From Aliiroseovarius halocynthiae (GTDB lineage Bacteria > Pseudomonadota > Alphaproteobacteria > Rhodobacterales > Rhodobacteraceae): 64,000 nt of DNA. The translations under genes and the position numbers were made by a program. Shown here one piece after another: positions 1 to 9,065 of this stretch. Within the stretch, counting starts at the first letter, position 1, and each line of letters opens with the position of its first letter. Under the pieces are notes generated by a model. It made no database searches. It was given only the letters and a program-made list of their open reading frames with translations, and was not told where the DNA came from. The stretch spans positions 1 to 64,000 of the forward strand of contig NZ_ML660023.1 of the NCBI RefSeq assembly GCF_007004645.1, written 5' to 3'.

Positions 1-1
1 T

Positions 2-223
2 GGACCAGTTCAGTTGGGGAGGCTCAGTGAGACGGTTTACGTCAACCAATTCTACATCACCCGTGGCGTCCCGACGGCGCGTAAGTATTATTTTGCAGGC
101 GCGAAGCACGTGGCTTCGAAAATGGCGTCGCAGCCCTATGCGGCCAGCGCGGGCCCAACATCTGGCTCAATCACAGCCAATGGCACCTTAGCCCGGCCAA
201 TTTTGCCTATTTCTTCAAGGTAA
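2..223 (+). CDS. Rhs/YD-repeat-like fragment, 5' end outside window
   Basis: The frame is open from the window edge, so the protein start is not seen. The visible peptide contains YVNQFYITRG followed by KYYFAGAKHVASKM. This resembles the end of YD-repeat (Rhs / toxin-complex) proteins, where a YVN-x-F/Y strand is followed by a K-x-x-F/W-A-G-x-x-R/H-x-A-S/T-K strand. After that the sequence becomes low complexity and stops at 223 without the usual YxHxDHLGS block, so it may be a broken relic. There is no neighbour on the left to judge context, and the next gene is on the other strand 250 bases away. The family call is by eye only; an unrelated surface protein remains possible. Confidence 0.35.
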   Translation, partial: GPVQLGRLSETVYVNQFYITRGVPTARKYYFAGAKHVASKMASQPYAASAGPTSGSITANGTLARPILPISSR

Positions 224-479
224 TTTACCGTTCATGACGCGCCAAAGGATTAATCGTGCTTGAGCGGGATCTGCGGCTAGAAACGAGTTTTAGCAGCAAG
301 TACACGGCTGCGGCTGCGACAACCGTCGCATGAAAAGGCGCGAAGCTGACTTTCACTACGGCTGAAAATTGTTCTTCACAATGTGGGGAAGCCGTCATTC
401 ATAATTGATTAGGTGCGCGGGCTTTGGCGTTTGGCGGGCCTAGTTAACGCTCTGGCTGAAACATTAAACCCGACTTTAC

Positions 480-1307
480 TCATGCACTCACTTTTATGCT
501 GTGGTGATTTCCCTGATGATACCGTCCAATTGGTAACATCAAGGGTTTTTGTGATACAGGATCGACAATGATCTCGCTGTTAAGTGCGAAAACCTCGCGG
601 ATGGTTTCAACCGTCAGGACCGCCCCGGGTGCGCCGGTTGCGTGAACTTGCCCCTGCTTCATTGCGATCAGATGATCGGCGTAACGTGTCGCGAGGTTCA
701 AATCATGCAACACCATGACGATCGTTGTCCCCAGATCGCGGTTCAGATCCGTTAATAAATCCAGTACCTCAACCTGATGGCTGACATCCAGAAAAGTCGT
801 GGGTTCATCCAGCAGCAAAATGTCAGTTTCCTGGGCCAACGCCATGGCAATCCAGGCACGTTGCCGTTGACCACCCGATAGCTCATCCACCGAGGATTCG
901 GACAAATTCGCGGTTTGTGTCACATCAAGGGCGCGCGCAACGGCCGCATCGTCGCTGCCCCCCCACCGGCTAAACAGTTGATGATAAGGGTGCCGGCCCC
1001 GCCCAACCAAATCGGCCACAGTGATACCGTCCGGAGCGATAGGCGATTGGGGTAATAGTCCAAGCGTTCTGGCCAATTCTTTGGATGGAATTTGATGAAC
1101 CGCTTTGCCATCTAAAACAACCTGCCCCGACATTGGTGACAATAGTCGGGACATGGCCCGCAATAACGTTGATTTTCCACATGCATTTGCCCCGACAATC
1201 GCCGTGATCTGGCCCATCGGGATCTCTATGTTCAGGCCCTTGATCACGCGATGCCCATCATAGCCAACATCAAGGTTTTCGGATTTTAGGGTGTGATCTT
1301 GGGTCAA
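480..1307 (-). CDS. Iron-siderophore ABC transporter, ATP-binding protein (FecE/FhuC type)
   Basis: This 275-residue cytoplasmic ATPase energises import of an iron chelate through the two permeases encoded just upstream. The Walker A loop GANACGKST is at residues 39-47 (Ala where most relatives have Gly in NxCGKS), the Q-loop is near 87, the signature LSGGQRQR at 143-150, Walker B LLLDEP at 164-169 and the switch His at 201. Length and order fit the FecE/FhuC/BtuD branch. Its start overlaps the end of the upstream permease by 4 bases (ATGA), so it is the last gene of a four-gene minus-strand operon. Substrate (ferric siderophore, heme or cobalamin) cannot be told from the ATPase alone. Confidence 0.9.
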   Translation of the reverse strand: MTQDHTLKSENLDVGYDGHRVIKGLNIEIPMGQITAIVGANACGKSTLLRAMSRLLSPMSGQVVLDGKAVHQIPSKELARTLGLLPQSPIAPDGITVADLVGRGRHPYHQLFSRWGGSDDAAVARALDVTQTANLSESSVDELSGGQRQRAWIAMALAQETDILLLDEPTTFLDVSHQVEVLDLLTDLNRDLGTTIVMVLHDLNLATRYADHLIAMKQGQVHATGAPGAVLTVETIREVFALNSEIIVDPVSQKPLMLPIGRYHQGNHHSIKVSA

Positions 1308-2329
1308 AACAGGCTTCCATTCTTTGCGGATCGGACAATTAAGAATACGAGGTATGGCGCGCCCATGGCCCCGGTGATCACCCCCACCGGATAGCGCGTA
1401 TCAAAGCCGAACTGGCCGACAAAATCGCCTAAAACTACCAAAACTGCGCCGACCAAAGCCGCTGGTATCAGCAGCGAACCACGCGAGCCTATCAACTTGG
1501 CCGCGATCGGGCCAGACAAGAACGGCACAAACGCAATCGGCCCCGCAGCTGTCGTCGCAAAGGCAATCAGACCAACCGCGCAGGTGATTACAATCGCGCG
1601 GGTTCTACCGACAGAAACCCCTAGCCCCGCGGCGGTATCGTCTCCGAGCCGCAATATCTCTAGGGATCGTGTTTGCCCCAACAGTGGCATGCCAAAAACG
1701 GCGAGCGCAGCAGCCACTGGCGCAGCCTGATGCAGTTTGACGCCGTTCAGGCTTCCGGCTAACCAGCGCAATGCCTCTTGTAGATTCCAAACAAGCGCTT
1801 GCGTCAGCAAGTAGCTTGTGACGCTATCAAGCATCGCAGAAACGCCGATCCCGATCAAAATGATACGGGTTCCAACGGCGCCACCTTTCCGAGACAGCAG
1901 ATAGATGGTGCCAGCAACCAACAAGCCCGCGATAACGGCAAAGGCCGAAACCTGTACGCCTGTCATCGACAAGACCACAATCGCAAAAACGGCTGCAGTT
2001 GTCGCGCCAGATGTGATCCCGATAATATCTGGGCTGGCGAGCGGGTTTCGCAACATGATTTGAAACGCAACGCCGCCCAACCCAAAACTCAGACCGGTCA
2101 GTATCGCCACTGTAACCCGCGGCAGGCGCAATTGCCCGACGACAAAGGATGCTCCGGCGACGTCTTCCCCCATGATGACGCGGATAACATCACCTAGCGG
2201 CGTGATCGATTGACCGACCATCAACGTCATTAAGAAAAGCCCAGCCACCAAAACCATCAACAGCCCAACACGCAATCGGTACCCTCGCTGTCGCGACATA
2301 CGCCCTTGCGCAAGCGTCGCGCCGGTCAT
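1304..2329 (-). CDS. FecCD-family ABC permease
   Basis: A 341-residue inner-membrane permease of the FecCD/BtuC family, with about nine to ten hydrophobic segments. It carries the family blocks RLPR (about residues 68-71) and FQIMLRNPLASPDIIGI, followed by SGA (around 90-108), which form the coupling and translocation region of BtuC-like permeases. It overlaps both neighbours by 4 bases, so it is translated with the ATPase downstream and the second permease upstream. Two different FecCD genes in one operon usually form a heterodimeric channel. It is very probably part of an iron-chelate importer; the exact cargo is not determinable here. Confidence 0.9.
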   Translation of the reverse strand: MTGATLAQGRMSRQRGYRLRVGLLMVLVAGLFLMTLMVGQSITPLGDVIRVIMGEDVAGASFVVGQLRLPRVTVAILTGLSFGLGGVAFQIMLRNPLASPDIIGITSGATTAAVFAIVVLSMTGVQVSAFAVIAGLLVAGTIYLLSRKGGAVGTRIILIGIGVSAMLDSVTSYLLTQALVWNLQEALRWLAGSLNGVKLHQAAPVAAALAVFGMPLLGQTRSLEILRLGDDTAAGLGVSVGRTRAIVITCAVGLIAFATTAAGPIAFVPFLSGPIAAKLIGSRGSLLIPAALVGAVLVVLGDFVGQFGFDTRYPVGVITGAMGAPYLVFLIVRSAKNGSLF

Positions 2330-3357
2330 AGCGCGCGGACCTTTTGGCGCCGGACGATCCAGATAAAGAAGGGCGCACCAATAAGCGCCGTTATGATCCC
2401 GACCTCCATTTCCGTTGGCCGCACGACAATGCGACCAAGGATATCAGATCCGATCAACAAGCCTGCACCTGCAAGCCCCGAAACAGGCAACAGCCAGCGG
2501 TGATCAACACCCACCAGCAAACGACAAAAATGCGGTACAACAAGGCCAACAAAGCCAATTGGGCCGCAGATCGCCGTTGTTCCACCGCACAACATAATCG
2601 CACCGAGGGCTGAGAAACCACGCGATATCGCGATCCGTTCGCCCAATCCAGCGGCGGTCTCATCACCTAACGATAACACATTTATTTTACGTGCGGATAT
2701 CAACGCGATCGCAGCGCCAACCGCCAAAAACGGAAGCACCTGCGCGATCCTTTCAAAGGATGCACCACCGACGCCGCCGATATGCCAGTCTCGTATGCCT
2801 CCGGCAATGTCGTTACGCGATAGAACGATCCCAGTGATCAACGATGAAAATGCGACAGAGGTAGCCGCGCCAGCCAATGCCAACTTTAATGGGGTTGCAC
2901 CCCCAACACCCAACGACCCAATGGTGTATACGAATGTCGCGGTCACGGCGGCGCCACAAATGGCGACCCAAATAAATGCAGTGGCAGAGGTCATGTCAAA
3001 ACTTGCGATGCCAATCACAACCGCCAGTGCGGCACCCGCATTCACGCCAAGGATCCCCGGATCTGCCAGTGGATTACGCGTGATACCCTGCATAATCACA
3101 CCAGACAGCCCAAGCGCAGCCCCTGCTATGGCTGCAAGAACCGTACGCGGCACGCGGCGCGCAACAGCGGCCTGAGAGATTGTACCCGTTTCACCGCTGA
3201 CACCCGCCACAATATCAGCCCAGGCAACCGACCGGTTCCCAATTGTGATAGAAAGAAAGCAAAGCACCGCGATCACAACGATCAAGGCAAGCATCCACAT
3301 AGCGCGCAGGTTCCCCGGACCGCGAAAAACCACGATCCGGGATGGTCTTAAACCCAT
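2326..3357 (-). CDS. FecCD-family ABC permease
   Basis: A 343-residue polytopic membrane protein, the second FecCD-type permease of the operon. It has the conserved RVPRT block near residue 68-72 and MQGITRNPLADPGILGVNAG around 89-108. The start ATG lies 6 bases after the stop of the substrate-binding-protein gene, indicating translational coupling. With the other permease it should form the heterodimeric channel for the cargo delivered by the periplasmic binding protein encoded upstream. It is as long as typical FhuB-half/FecC proteins and shows no sign of damage. Confidence 0.9.
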   Translation of the reverse strand: MGLRPSRIVVFRGPGNLRAMWMLALIVVIAVLCFLSITIGNRSVAWADIVAGVSGETGTISQAAVARRVPRTVLAAIAGAALGLSGVIMQGITRNPLADPGILGVNAGAALAVVIGIASFDMTSATAFIWVAICGAAVTATFVYTIGSLGVGGATPLKLALAGAATSVAFSSLITGIVLSRNDIAGGIRDWHIGGVGGASFERIAQVLPFLAVGAAIALISARKINVLSLGDETAAGLGERIAISRGFSALGAIMLCGGTTAICGPIGFVGLVVPHFCRLLVGVDHRWLLPVSGLAGAGLLIGSDILGRIVVRPTEMEVGIITALIGAPFFIWIVRRQKVRAL

Positions 3358-3363
3358 GACGGT

Positions 3364-4356
3364 TTACTTCGCTTTATCAGCGGCAGCGGCCAGGACCGAC
3401 ACATAATCGTCCAATGCGTATTCCAGCACCAAGGCCGTTGGATTGGCTGCGGCCCCCAGCGGGCTGTTGTTCAACAAGGCAAAAGCACCATTGGCCACGG
3501 CGGGCATTTTAGACACAAGTGGATCGTCCTGCATCGCATCAAGCATTTCCGAACCAGCATAAGTGACAACGAGTGTCACATCGTCAAACGTGTCAATTTG
3601 TTCAGCGCTGAATTCCCCCCTAAAGGTGTCATCGCCAACCGTTGCAGCAACCGCATTCGACAATTCCATACCCAGTTCTTTGAAGAACTGAACACGTGGG
3701 TCATTCCCAGAATAGAACCGGACCACGCTAAGATCCGATGCATCCGTGTGAGACACCAACATCGCCTTTTGGCCATTCAACTGCGGATAGTTCCCAGCAA
3801 CCTCAGAGATCTTCGCTTCCAGTCTCTCGATCAAAGCGTCGCCTTCTTCGGCCATGCCCATTGCGGTACTGTTCATCTGGATGGTCGTACGCCAATCCGT
3901 GGTCCATCGCGATGTAGGATAAGCCACAACCGGTGCGATCTGGCTTAACGTGTCATAATCTTCTTGGCTGAGACCAGAATAGGCCGCAAGAATGACGTCG
4001 GGATTGCTCGCGGCAACCGCTTCAAAATCGATACCATCGCCTTCGTTAAACAACGTCGGCACCTCGGCTCCAAGTTCGTTCAGCTTGGTTTCGACCCACG
4101 GGTGAATGCCGTCGCCATTGTCATCACCCCATGACATAAACGCCATACCAACAGGTACAACGCCCAAGGCTAAGGGAACCTCATGATTCCCCCAAGTCAC
4201 GGTTGCAACGCGGACCGGTTTGGCATCAATCACCGTCGTACCGAGGGCATGTTCGATTGTGATCGGATAGCTTTGTTCTGCATTGGAAAGCGTGGGTGAC
4301 ATGGCTGTCACAGCTAACACTATCGCGGTAGAACAAGATGTATTTCTAAATGGCAT
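3364..4356 (-). CDS. Periplasmic iron-siderophore-binding protein (class III SBP)
   Basis: A 330-residue binding protein of the FecB/FepB/BtuF type (TroA-like, Peripla_BP_2 fold) that should capture the iron chelate in the periplasm. I chose the ATG at 4356 because a GAGGAAC ribosome site lies just before it and because a clean signal peptide follows, ending about at SNA-EQ near residue 26-27. Upstream in-frame ATGs at 4407 and 4371 would place charged residues in front of it. The mature part starts YPITIEHALGTTVIDAKPVRV, the standard beginning of this family. First gene of the operon; order is SBP, permease, permease, ATPase. Iron control is expected, but I could not see a convincing Fur or Irr box. 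Confidence 0.88.
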   Translation of the reverse strand: MPFRNTSCSTAIVLAVTAMSPTLSNAEQSYPITIEHALGTTVIDAKPVRVATVTWGNHEVPLALGVVPVGMAFMSWGDDNGDGIHPWVETKLNELGAEVPTLFNEGDGIDFEAVAASNPDVILAAYSGLSQEDYDTLSQIAPVVAYPTSRWTTDWRTTIQMNSTAMGMAEEGDALIERLEAKISEVAGNYPQLNGQKAMLVSHTDASDLSVVRFYSGNDPRVQFFKELGMELSNAVAATVGDDTFRGEFSAEQIDTFDDVTLVVTYAGSEMLDAMQDDPLVSKMPAVANGAFALLNNSPLGAAANPTALVLEYALDDYVSVLAAAADKAK

Positions 4357-4790
4357 TACTGTGTTCCTCATTAGGTGCCAGTCTGACGCCACAAGGAATT
4401 CAGTCACAAAACGGTAGGGTTAAAGTTCGTCAATGATCACACGTGCCGACGGCAACATGCACACCGAAGGGTGTGCGAAACAGCCAGCGCAAAGCTCATT
4501 TGTCACTAATGTTCTACGTTTCTAACGTCGTTCCCTGTCGCTGATGACGTCGGTGGCTAGTGTAAGAAACGTGCTGCCTTGTCTTATGATCGCTTTCCTG
4601 ATGCTTTTAATCAGAGAAGTCAAGATCGTTGCTACGCCCCACTGATCGTAGGGGGGCCAGTACCTGATCGGACGAGGCTATGCGTGAATTCCCGCTCAAT
4701 AAAAGGGGTGTATTGAAAGGCGTGTCTAGCATCTACCCCCTTAACGTTGACCTCGCCGAACGGGATTTCTTGCCCTGCGCATTGATCTAA
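4357..4790. other. Intergenic stretch upstream of the importer operon
   Basis: This holds the promoter side of the minus-strand importer operon and then the decayed left side of an IS66 element. I see no open frame worth calling and no clear left terminal repeat. A TTAGAA-like half site (reverse strand near 4510-4525) is too imperfect to name as an iron-response box. Confidence 0.4.
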
Positions 4791-5587
4791 CCCAAGCGCA
4801 AGCCGCTGCCGCCCGAACTGCCCCGGATTGATCAGGTTCTGACGCCTGGCGAAGCCTGCACGTGCGGCGGCCAGCTGCGGGCCATTGCCGAAGATGTGAC
4901 GGAAGAGCTGGAATATCTGCCGGGCCGGTTCGTGGTGAACCGTATTGTCCGCCCGCGCATGCCCTGCCGGGATTGCGACCTGATCGTTCAATCAGCACTG
5001 CCATCACGCCCGATTGAGCGCGGCCGTCCTGGACCCGGCCTTTTGGCCTATGTGCCGGTCGGAAAATATGCGGACCACTGCCCTCTGTACCGGCAATCGC
5101 AAATCTACGGACGGGACGGGATCGATCTGGATCGGCCACATTTGCAGATTGGGTCGGTCACTCTGCGGCACTGCTGGAACCGCTGGCTGACGCGGTTGGC
5201 CGCCGCAGGATCGTGTCCAACTGCGCCAATCCCGGTCAAAGCCACTGCTTGATGATTTGGAGGCTTGGCTCGCATTCCGGGCAAATCCGAGCTGGCCAAA
5301 GCGATCCGCAATGCCCTGACGCGGATGAAAAAACTACGACCATATCTGGATCATGGCATCCTGGACATCGACAACAACACTGCGCAAAAAGCGATGAGGC
5401 CGATTGCCATAGGCCGCAAGAATTACTTTTTTGTCGCTCCGAAGGCGGCGAAAAAGCCGCTGCCATTGCATATACCCTGATCGAAACCGCCAAGATGAAC
5501 CGCGTAGATCCCCAAGCCTGGCTCTCATGAGGCCTCGCCCAGACCGCCGACCACAAGATCACACGCCTGAACGAGCTCATACCCTGA
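4791..5587 (+). pseudogene. Decayed IS66-family transposase
   Basis: This is recognisable as an IS66 transposase from three pieces. The zinc-binding N-terminal part (CTCGGQLRAIAEDV, then CRDCD) is followed by YADHCPLYRQSQIYGRDGIDLDR. The C-terminal part contains NNTAQKAMRPIAIGRKNYFF and IAYTLIETAKMNRVDPQAW. The frame changes near 5137, again before 5218, again near 5275 and near 5445, and a TGA replaces the expected Trp near 5528. The central catalytic block that should follow ADWVG and carries most DDE residues is missing, so an internal deletion of well over 100 codons is inferred. It cannot be active. An in-frame TAA at 4788 cuts it off from any N-terminal part. Confidence 0.85.
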
Positions 5588-5640
5588 CGCGACGCTGCTA
5601 ACGCAGCGTAGCTAGGAGCACCTTCACCAAACGGTCACGC
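5588..5640 (+). mobile_element. Right-end remnant of the IS66 element
   Basis: The sequence just after the transposase stop, with CGACGCTGCTAACGCAGCG and GCACCTTCACCAAACGG, resembles the usual non-coding right flank of IS66 elements, which ends close to a CTTCACCxAACGxT stretch. No matching left terminal repeat could be found, so the element boundaries are approximate. Confidence 0.5.
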
Positions 5641-5642
5641 AA

Positions 5643-5948
5643 TTACACCGAAGCGGCACTGTCAGCGGTGACGCCACGATTGATGACCACACCTCCGGAC
5701 ATCCGATTACACATAGGCGTGTGCGATACAGTCTTGTTCGATGGTTCGAGCTTGCTGCCATAGCAGAATCCACGCCCAGTGGTGAAACATACCGAGTTGA
5801 AGCCAGACGCCACCTCTTGAGTGATTAGAGTGGAGACATACTCGGAGGGGTCAACAAATACGATACCCTTGGCCTTGACCTGCTCGCGTATTTTTAGCCC
5901 TCCTGATGGACTGAGATATTGGCTGGAGACGCACAAGCCTTCGCACAT
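5643..5948 (-). pseudogene. Altronate dehydratase / UxaA-family C-terminal relic
   Basis: The 101-residue frame contains KGIVFVDPSEY, then ASGFNSVCFTTGRGFCYGSK, then PSNKTVSHTPMCNRMSGG and VINRG. That is the C-terminal signature of UxaA-type hydro-lyases (altronate and galactarate dehydratases), where FTTGRGS-xx-G-C-K-P-x-P-S-x-K is followed by NTPM and D-I-N-x-G. Intact members are about 490-510 residues, so most of the protein is absent. The 3' end runs directly into the IS66 right end, suggesting that the insertion truncated it. The apparent N-terminus does not match the family. The LysR gene just upstream probably once regulated it. Confidence 0.6.
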
Positions 5949-5970
5949 CTGTGAAGATAAAAAGTCTGCT

Positions 5971-6885
5971 TCAGTCGCAGAACTGGTCAGCTATCTTATC
6001 CCAAAGCGTGTTCAGAGCAGGGAAACCAGCGCTACTACGGCGGGCTGCGCAAATATTCCATGTCAGTTCTTCCACGCTCTGAATCTCTTTAAGCAAACCC
6101 ATGCGTCGATACTGCTCGAAATCTTCTGGCATACCTCCGCAGATAAGGTCCGTGCTACAGGCAATGTCATTCAAGAGAGAATAGTCATCACTTTCAATTT
6201 GCGGCATCCTGCTCACGCGTTCATAGGCGTCTTGGTTATCCCCCAGAAGCCGTGCAATCAGGCTCCTCCAGTAATCTGGCAGGTATGGGGTTGCGACAGG
6301 GTAACTAAAAATCTCAGCAACTGTTGCCGGTGCTTTTCGGTGCAATGGGTGCTGCGGCCGGGCCCAAAAGGCAGTCTTGCGCTTTTTTAGAACCAGCACC
6401 TCAATACCACTGACGTCCGGTGTGTGTGTGAGGTCGCTAATAGCAACGTCCAAGATCCCGGTGCGCAAAGCGCTCAGCGGTTCTTTTGAAGCACGGACGG
6501 CAATGCGTGATCGGAACTCTGGATGTTCTTCCAGCATCTGGGAAACCAGCGGCGAAACCACCGCACGCGCTGCAAGGGGTCCACACCCAATTTTAAGGAG
6601 GTTGGCCCCGTCCTGCTGTAGACGCTCGGCACCTTCTTCAAACTGAGAAATTGAGTCTTCAAGCGTCACGAGCATTTTCAGGAATGCTTTTCCGGCAGGT
6701 GTTGGCAAAACCCCTAACCGACTACGCTCGAAGAGAGACTGCCCGGCATATTCTTCGGCTTGCTTGATGTATCGCGAAAAACTGGCCGCTGACGTTTCCA
6801 TGACCTCTGCAGAAAGGCTGAAACTTCCATGTTGCGCCAAGATAAGAGCAGCTTTGGCAGCCTTTCGATCAATCACAGTTCGCAT
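5971..6885 (-). CDS. LysR-family transcriptional regulator
   Basis: A 304-residue protein with an N-terminal winged helix-turn-helix (residues about 5-65: AALILAQHGSFSLSAEVMETSAASFSR, then FERSRLGVLPTPAG, close to the LysR pattern although the usual LTxxG is T-x-A-G). It continues into a LysR substrate-binding domain (about 95-300, starting LLKIGCGPLA). It lies 22 bases upstream of the altronate-dehydratase relic in the same orientation. It may therefore be the orphaned regulator of a lost hexuronate or sugar-acid pathway; that is inference from position only. The start ATG at 6885 is the natural one for the HTH. Its effector is unknown. Confidence 0.85.
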   Translation of the reverse strand: MRTVIDRKAAKAALILAQHGSFSLSAEVMETSAASFSRYIKQAEEYAGQSLFERSRLGVLPTPAGKAFLKMLVTLEDSISQFEEGAERLQQDGANLLKIGCGPLAARAVVSPLVSQMLEEHPEFRSRIAVRASKEPLSALRTGILDVAISDLTHTPDVSGIEVLVLKKRKTAFWARPQHPLHRKAPATVAEIFSYPVATPYLPDYWRSLIARLLGDNQDAYERVSRMPQIESDDYSLLNDIACSTDLICGGMPEDFEQYRRMGLLKEIQSVEELTWNICAARRSSAGFPALNTLWDKIADQFCD

Positions 6886-7605
6886 CCCCTTGGGTTGTTT
6901 TTTCGGTGAAAACTACAAACTTGTTATGGCAACTATATGGCAATTACCCTACATTATCAGACAGATACGCATATCAAAAGCAAAGAGATACCGCTGGAGA
7001 TTTCACAATCTGGACAACCCGTTCCAACAACTGAAAGTTACGTAAAATTTTGTAGAACTGATTTCTTTTATGCTTCTACAAGGATCTCGACATATGTGCG
7101 CCTCAGGCGTGAATTGGACGATATGGCTCAATCACTGGGTGACCGGCCTCCTTGATCCCCCATCTTCAAGTGCGGGACAAACCCGTACGCTGGACGCCTG
7201 ATGAGAAATCCGTATTGGCAGAGTATCAAGTGGTAGGTTTGTGATTAGAGCACCTCTGCCTGACGCACATTTGTCGCCTAAGCCTGGTGGCAGTCGAGAG
7301 GAAAAATGGCGTCAAACATCTAGAATAGCCCTCAAGTGTAGTTTGAGCGCATACCTGAGTATTGACTGAGGGAAAGCCCGGCAGAAGATCGGTCCGTGCA
7401 CCCATCACAATTCGCCCCACGTATGCACGAGACATCAGTCGTACAAGCAACGGCGACCAGAAGCTCAAGTGGCGCATAGTCGGGCACATAGGCCGCAAGG
7501 TCGATCAATTCAAACGCTGCTGCAACCGTGGAACGTTTCCCGGAAAAGCTCGGAATTTGCATTTCCGGGTCGCGGCACAGCTATGCAAAATAGGGATTAT
7601 TATTC
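6886..7605. other. 720-base stretch without a recognisable gene
   Basis: Upstream of the LysR gene the DNA becomes AT-rich (6900-7080) and probably includes its promoter. Between 7220 and 7565 the minus strand has two overlapping short frames (90 and 76 codons) without a recognisable family, ribosome site or plausible start. The plus-strand frames here are equally unconvincing. It may be eroded gene remains in an accessory region. Confidence 0.4.
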
Positions 7606-8718
7606 ATGGTTCAAATCAGCTTCCAGACATTGCTGGCAAATGGGTCGCAAACGATCACCGATGCGGATGGCGATGAGGTCACCGTAACCGCCACGTTTAA
7701 CGGCGGGTTTATTCCTTCATCTTCAGGAAGTCATATTCTTTCGGATTGGAGCTGGCGAACCCGAGGTATTGATCTCGATCCTGACTCGTTCACCTTATCC
7801 TTCTCGAAGCCCGTAAAAGATTTTACTTTCGAAATTAACGATCTGAACTCCGGCTCATTTTGGCAGGATTCCTATGAAATTGAAGCGAACCTTGATGGAG
7901 CACCCGTCGTCACCGACGTAGCGCTTGGAACCAGCGGCACATCGGCCACTTATACTTCATCTGCGGGCAATTCGCCCGAGACAGAAAGCGTCACAGTTCA
8001 AGGGCCGTTTAATGAAATTACGGTTACAAGTGGGGCTGCTGGGGGGTATCATGGATACCTATTTTTCGACACCGCAGATATCGGTAACGTTGTATGCCTT
8101 ACAGCAGGGACGCTTATTGAAACGAAAAATGGCCCGGTAGAAATCGAGCATCTGTCTTCAGGCGATCTTGTGGTCACAAAAGATAATGGGCTTCTGCCAA
8201 TACGATGGATTGGTAAGAAAAAGCTCTCGAAACCGCAGCTCGAAAAGAACGAAAAGCTGCGACCCGTTCGGATTCAGGCGGGCGCTTTGGGGAACGATCA
8301 ACCTCAGCGCGATCTGCTTGTTTCTCGCCAACATCGAATGCTTGTTGACTCCAAAGTTTCTGAGCGCATGTTTGGTCGACCAGAAGTACTGGTACCTGCT
8401 ATCAAGTTGACGGCATTGCCAGGTGTTTTTGTCGACGACACTGTGGAAGAGATCGAGTATTTCCATATCCTCTTTGATACTCATGAAATCATCTACGCCG
8501 AAGGAACCCCGACTGAAAGCCTGTTCACAGGCGAAGAGGCCCTGCGATCACTTCCCCCAGAGTCCCGAGAAGAAATCCTGGCAATCTTTCCTGAGATCTC
8601 TGAAATCGATTACACCCCCCGCCTGTCTCGTTTTGTCCCAGAAGGTAAGCTTCAGAAACAGTTGGTCGCAAGGCACTTAAAAAATAATACTCCAGTTCTC
8701 AGGAGCTGCCGGGCGTGA
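7606..8718 (+). CDS. Hint-domain (Hedgehog/intein-type) protein with N-terminal beta-sandwich region
   Basis: A 370-residue protein. Residues 1-160 are rich in Thr, Ser, Gly and Asp and look like an all-beta adhesive or carbohydrate-binding type domain. A Hint domain follows: Cys164 in VVCLTAGTLIETKNGPVEIEHL is the expected nucleophile at the splice junction, VSRQHRML at 239-246 matches the block with the conserved His, and YFHILFDTHEIIYAEG at 285-300 is the C-terminal Hint block. Hint_2 proteins of this build are common in Rhodobacteraceae, and I know of no firm function. There is no Sec signal peptide; secretion by a type I system is possible but unsupported. The ribosome site is weak (GGGA about 10 bases upstream). 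Confidence 0.75.
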   Translation: MVQISFQTLLANGSQTITDADGDEVTVTATFNGGFIPSSSGSHILSDWSWRTRGIDLDPDSFTLSFSKPVKDFTFEINDLNSGSFWQDSYEIEANLDGAPVVTDVALGTSGTSATYTSSAGNSPETESVTVQGPFNEITVTSGAAGGYHGYLFFDTADIGNVVCLTAGTLIETKNGPVEIEHLSSGDLVVTKDNGLLPIRWIGKKKLSKPQLEKNEKLRPVRIQAGALGNDQPQRDLLVSRQHRMLVDSKVSERMFGRPEVLVPAIKLTALPGVFVDDTVEEIEYFHILFDTHEIIYAEGTPTESLFTGEEALRSLPPESREEILAIFPEISEIDYTPRLSRFVPEGKLQKQLVARHLKNNTPVLRSCRA

Positions 8719-9065
8719 TCGCCGAACGCCTCTGATGATAAAATTGACCCTATGTGAGCTGGGTGAGGGTTAAGGGTGCCACCTTAGCTCACTATGGCAG
8801 ATGGTTGGCATAGATAGCGATGCTCTGACGATGGCAATCAAGTCTTGAAGCTTAAGCGTTGGCGCCATCGGCCAAATGCCGCCCTGTATCTAGGCGGAGC
8901 TGTGTCTTTGATTGTCCAACCGATGTTCGAACACTCCGGCCAAGTTCCGTTCACATGATGTAAATCGAGATACCCGCCGAGTATCTGTCCACATCGCAGC
9001 GCGTCAAACGCCACCTTTGCCGTGAATTTCGGGGCTGACCATTGTGGCTGAGACGTTGCGCCCCA
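8719..9065. other. Gene-free stretch between the Hint gene and the GT87 gene
   Basis: The region has no intact frame. On the minus strand, about 8920-9040, a broken reading gives S-P-E then, after a frame change, FTAKVAFDALRCGQ. This resembles the start of IS3-family OrfA (FKAKVALEALRGE). The rest is unrecognised; it looks like insertion-sequence debris. Confidence 0.45.
8905..9042 (-). pseudogene. Possible IS3-family OrfA relic
   Basis: The reverse-strand translation gives PKFTAKVAFDALRCGQILGG followed by a peptide ending HHVNGTWPE. This lines up by eye with the OrfA helix-turn-helix start (SPEFKAKVALEALRGE ... YGVHPNQ-x-x-x-W). A frame change separates S-P-E from the rest, and no OrfB follows. 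The fragment is short and the match is only by inspection. Confidence 0.35.

Noticed and set aside
4430-4530. Iron-response (Fur/Irr/RirA) box before the ABC importer
   Set aside because: Only half-sites such as TTAGAA are seen; no symmetrical match good enough to call.
7226-7562. Short minus-strand frames between LysR and the Hint gene
   Set aside because: No family, no ribosome site, and the two overlap in different frames.
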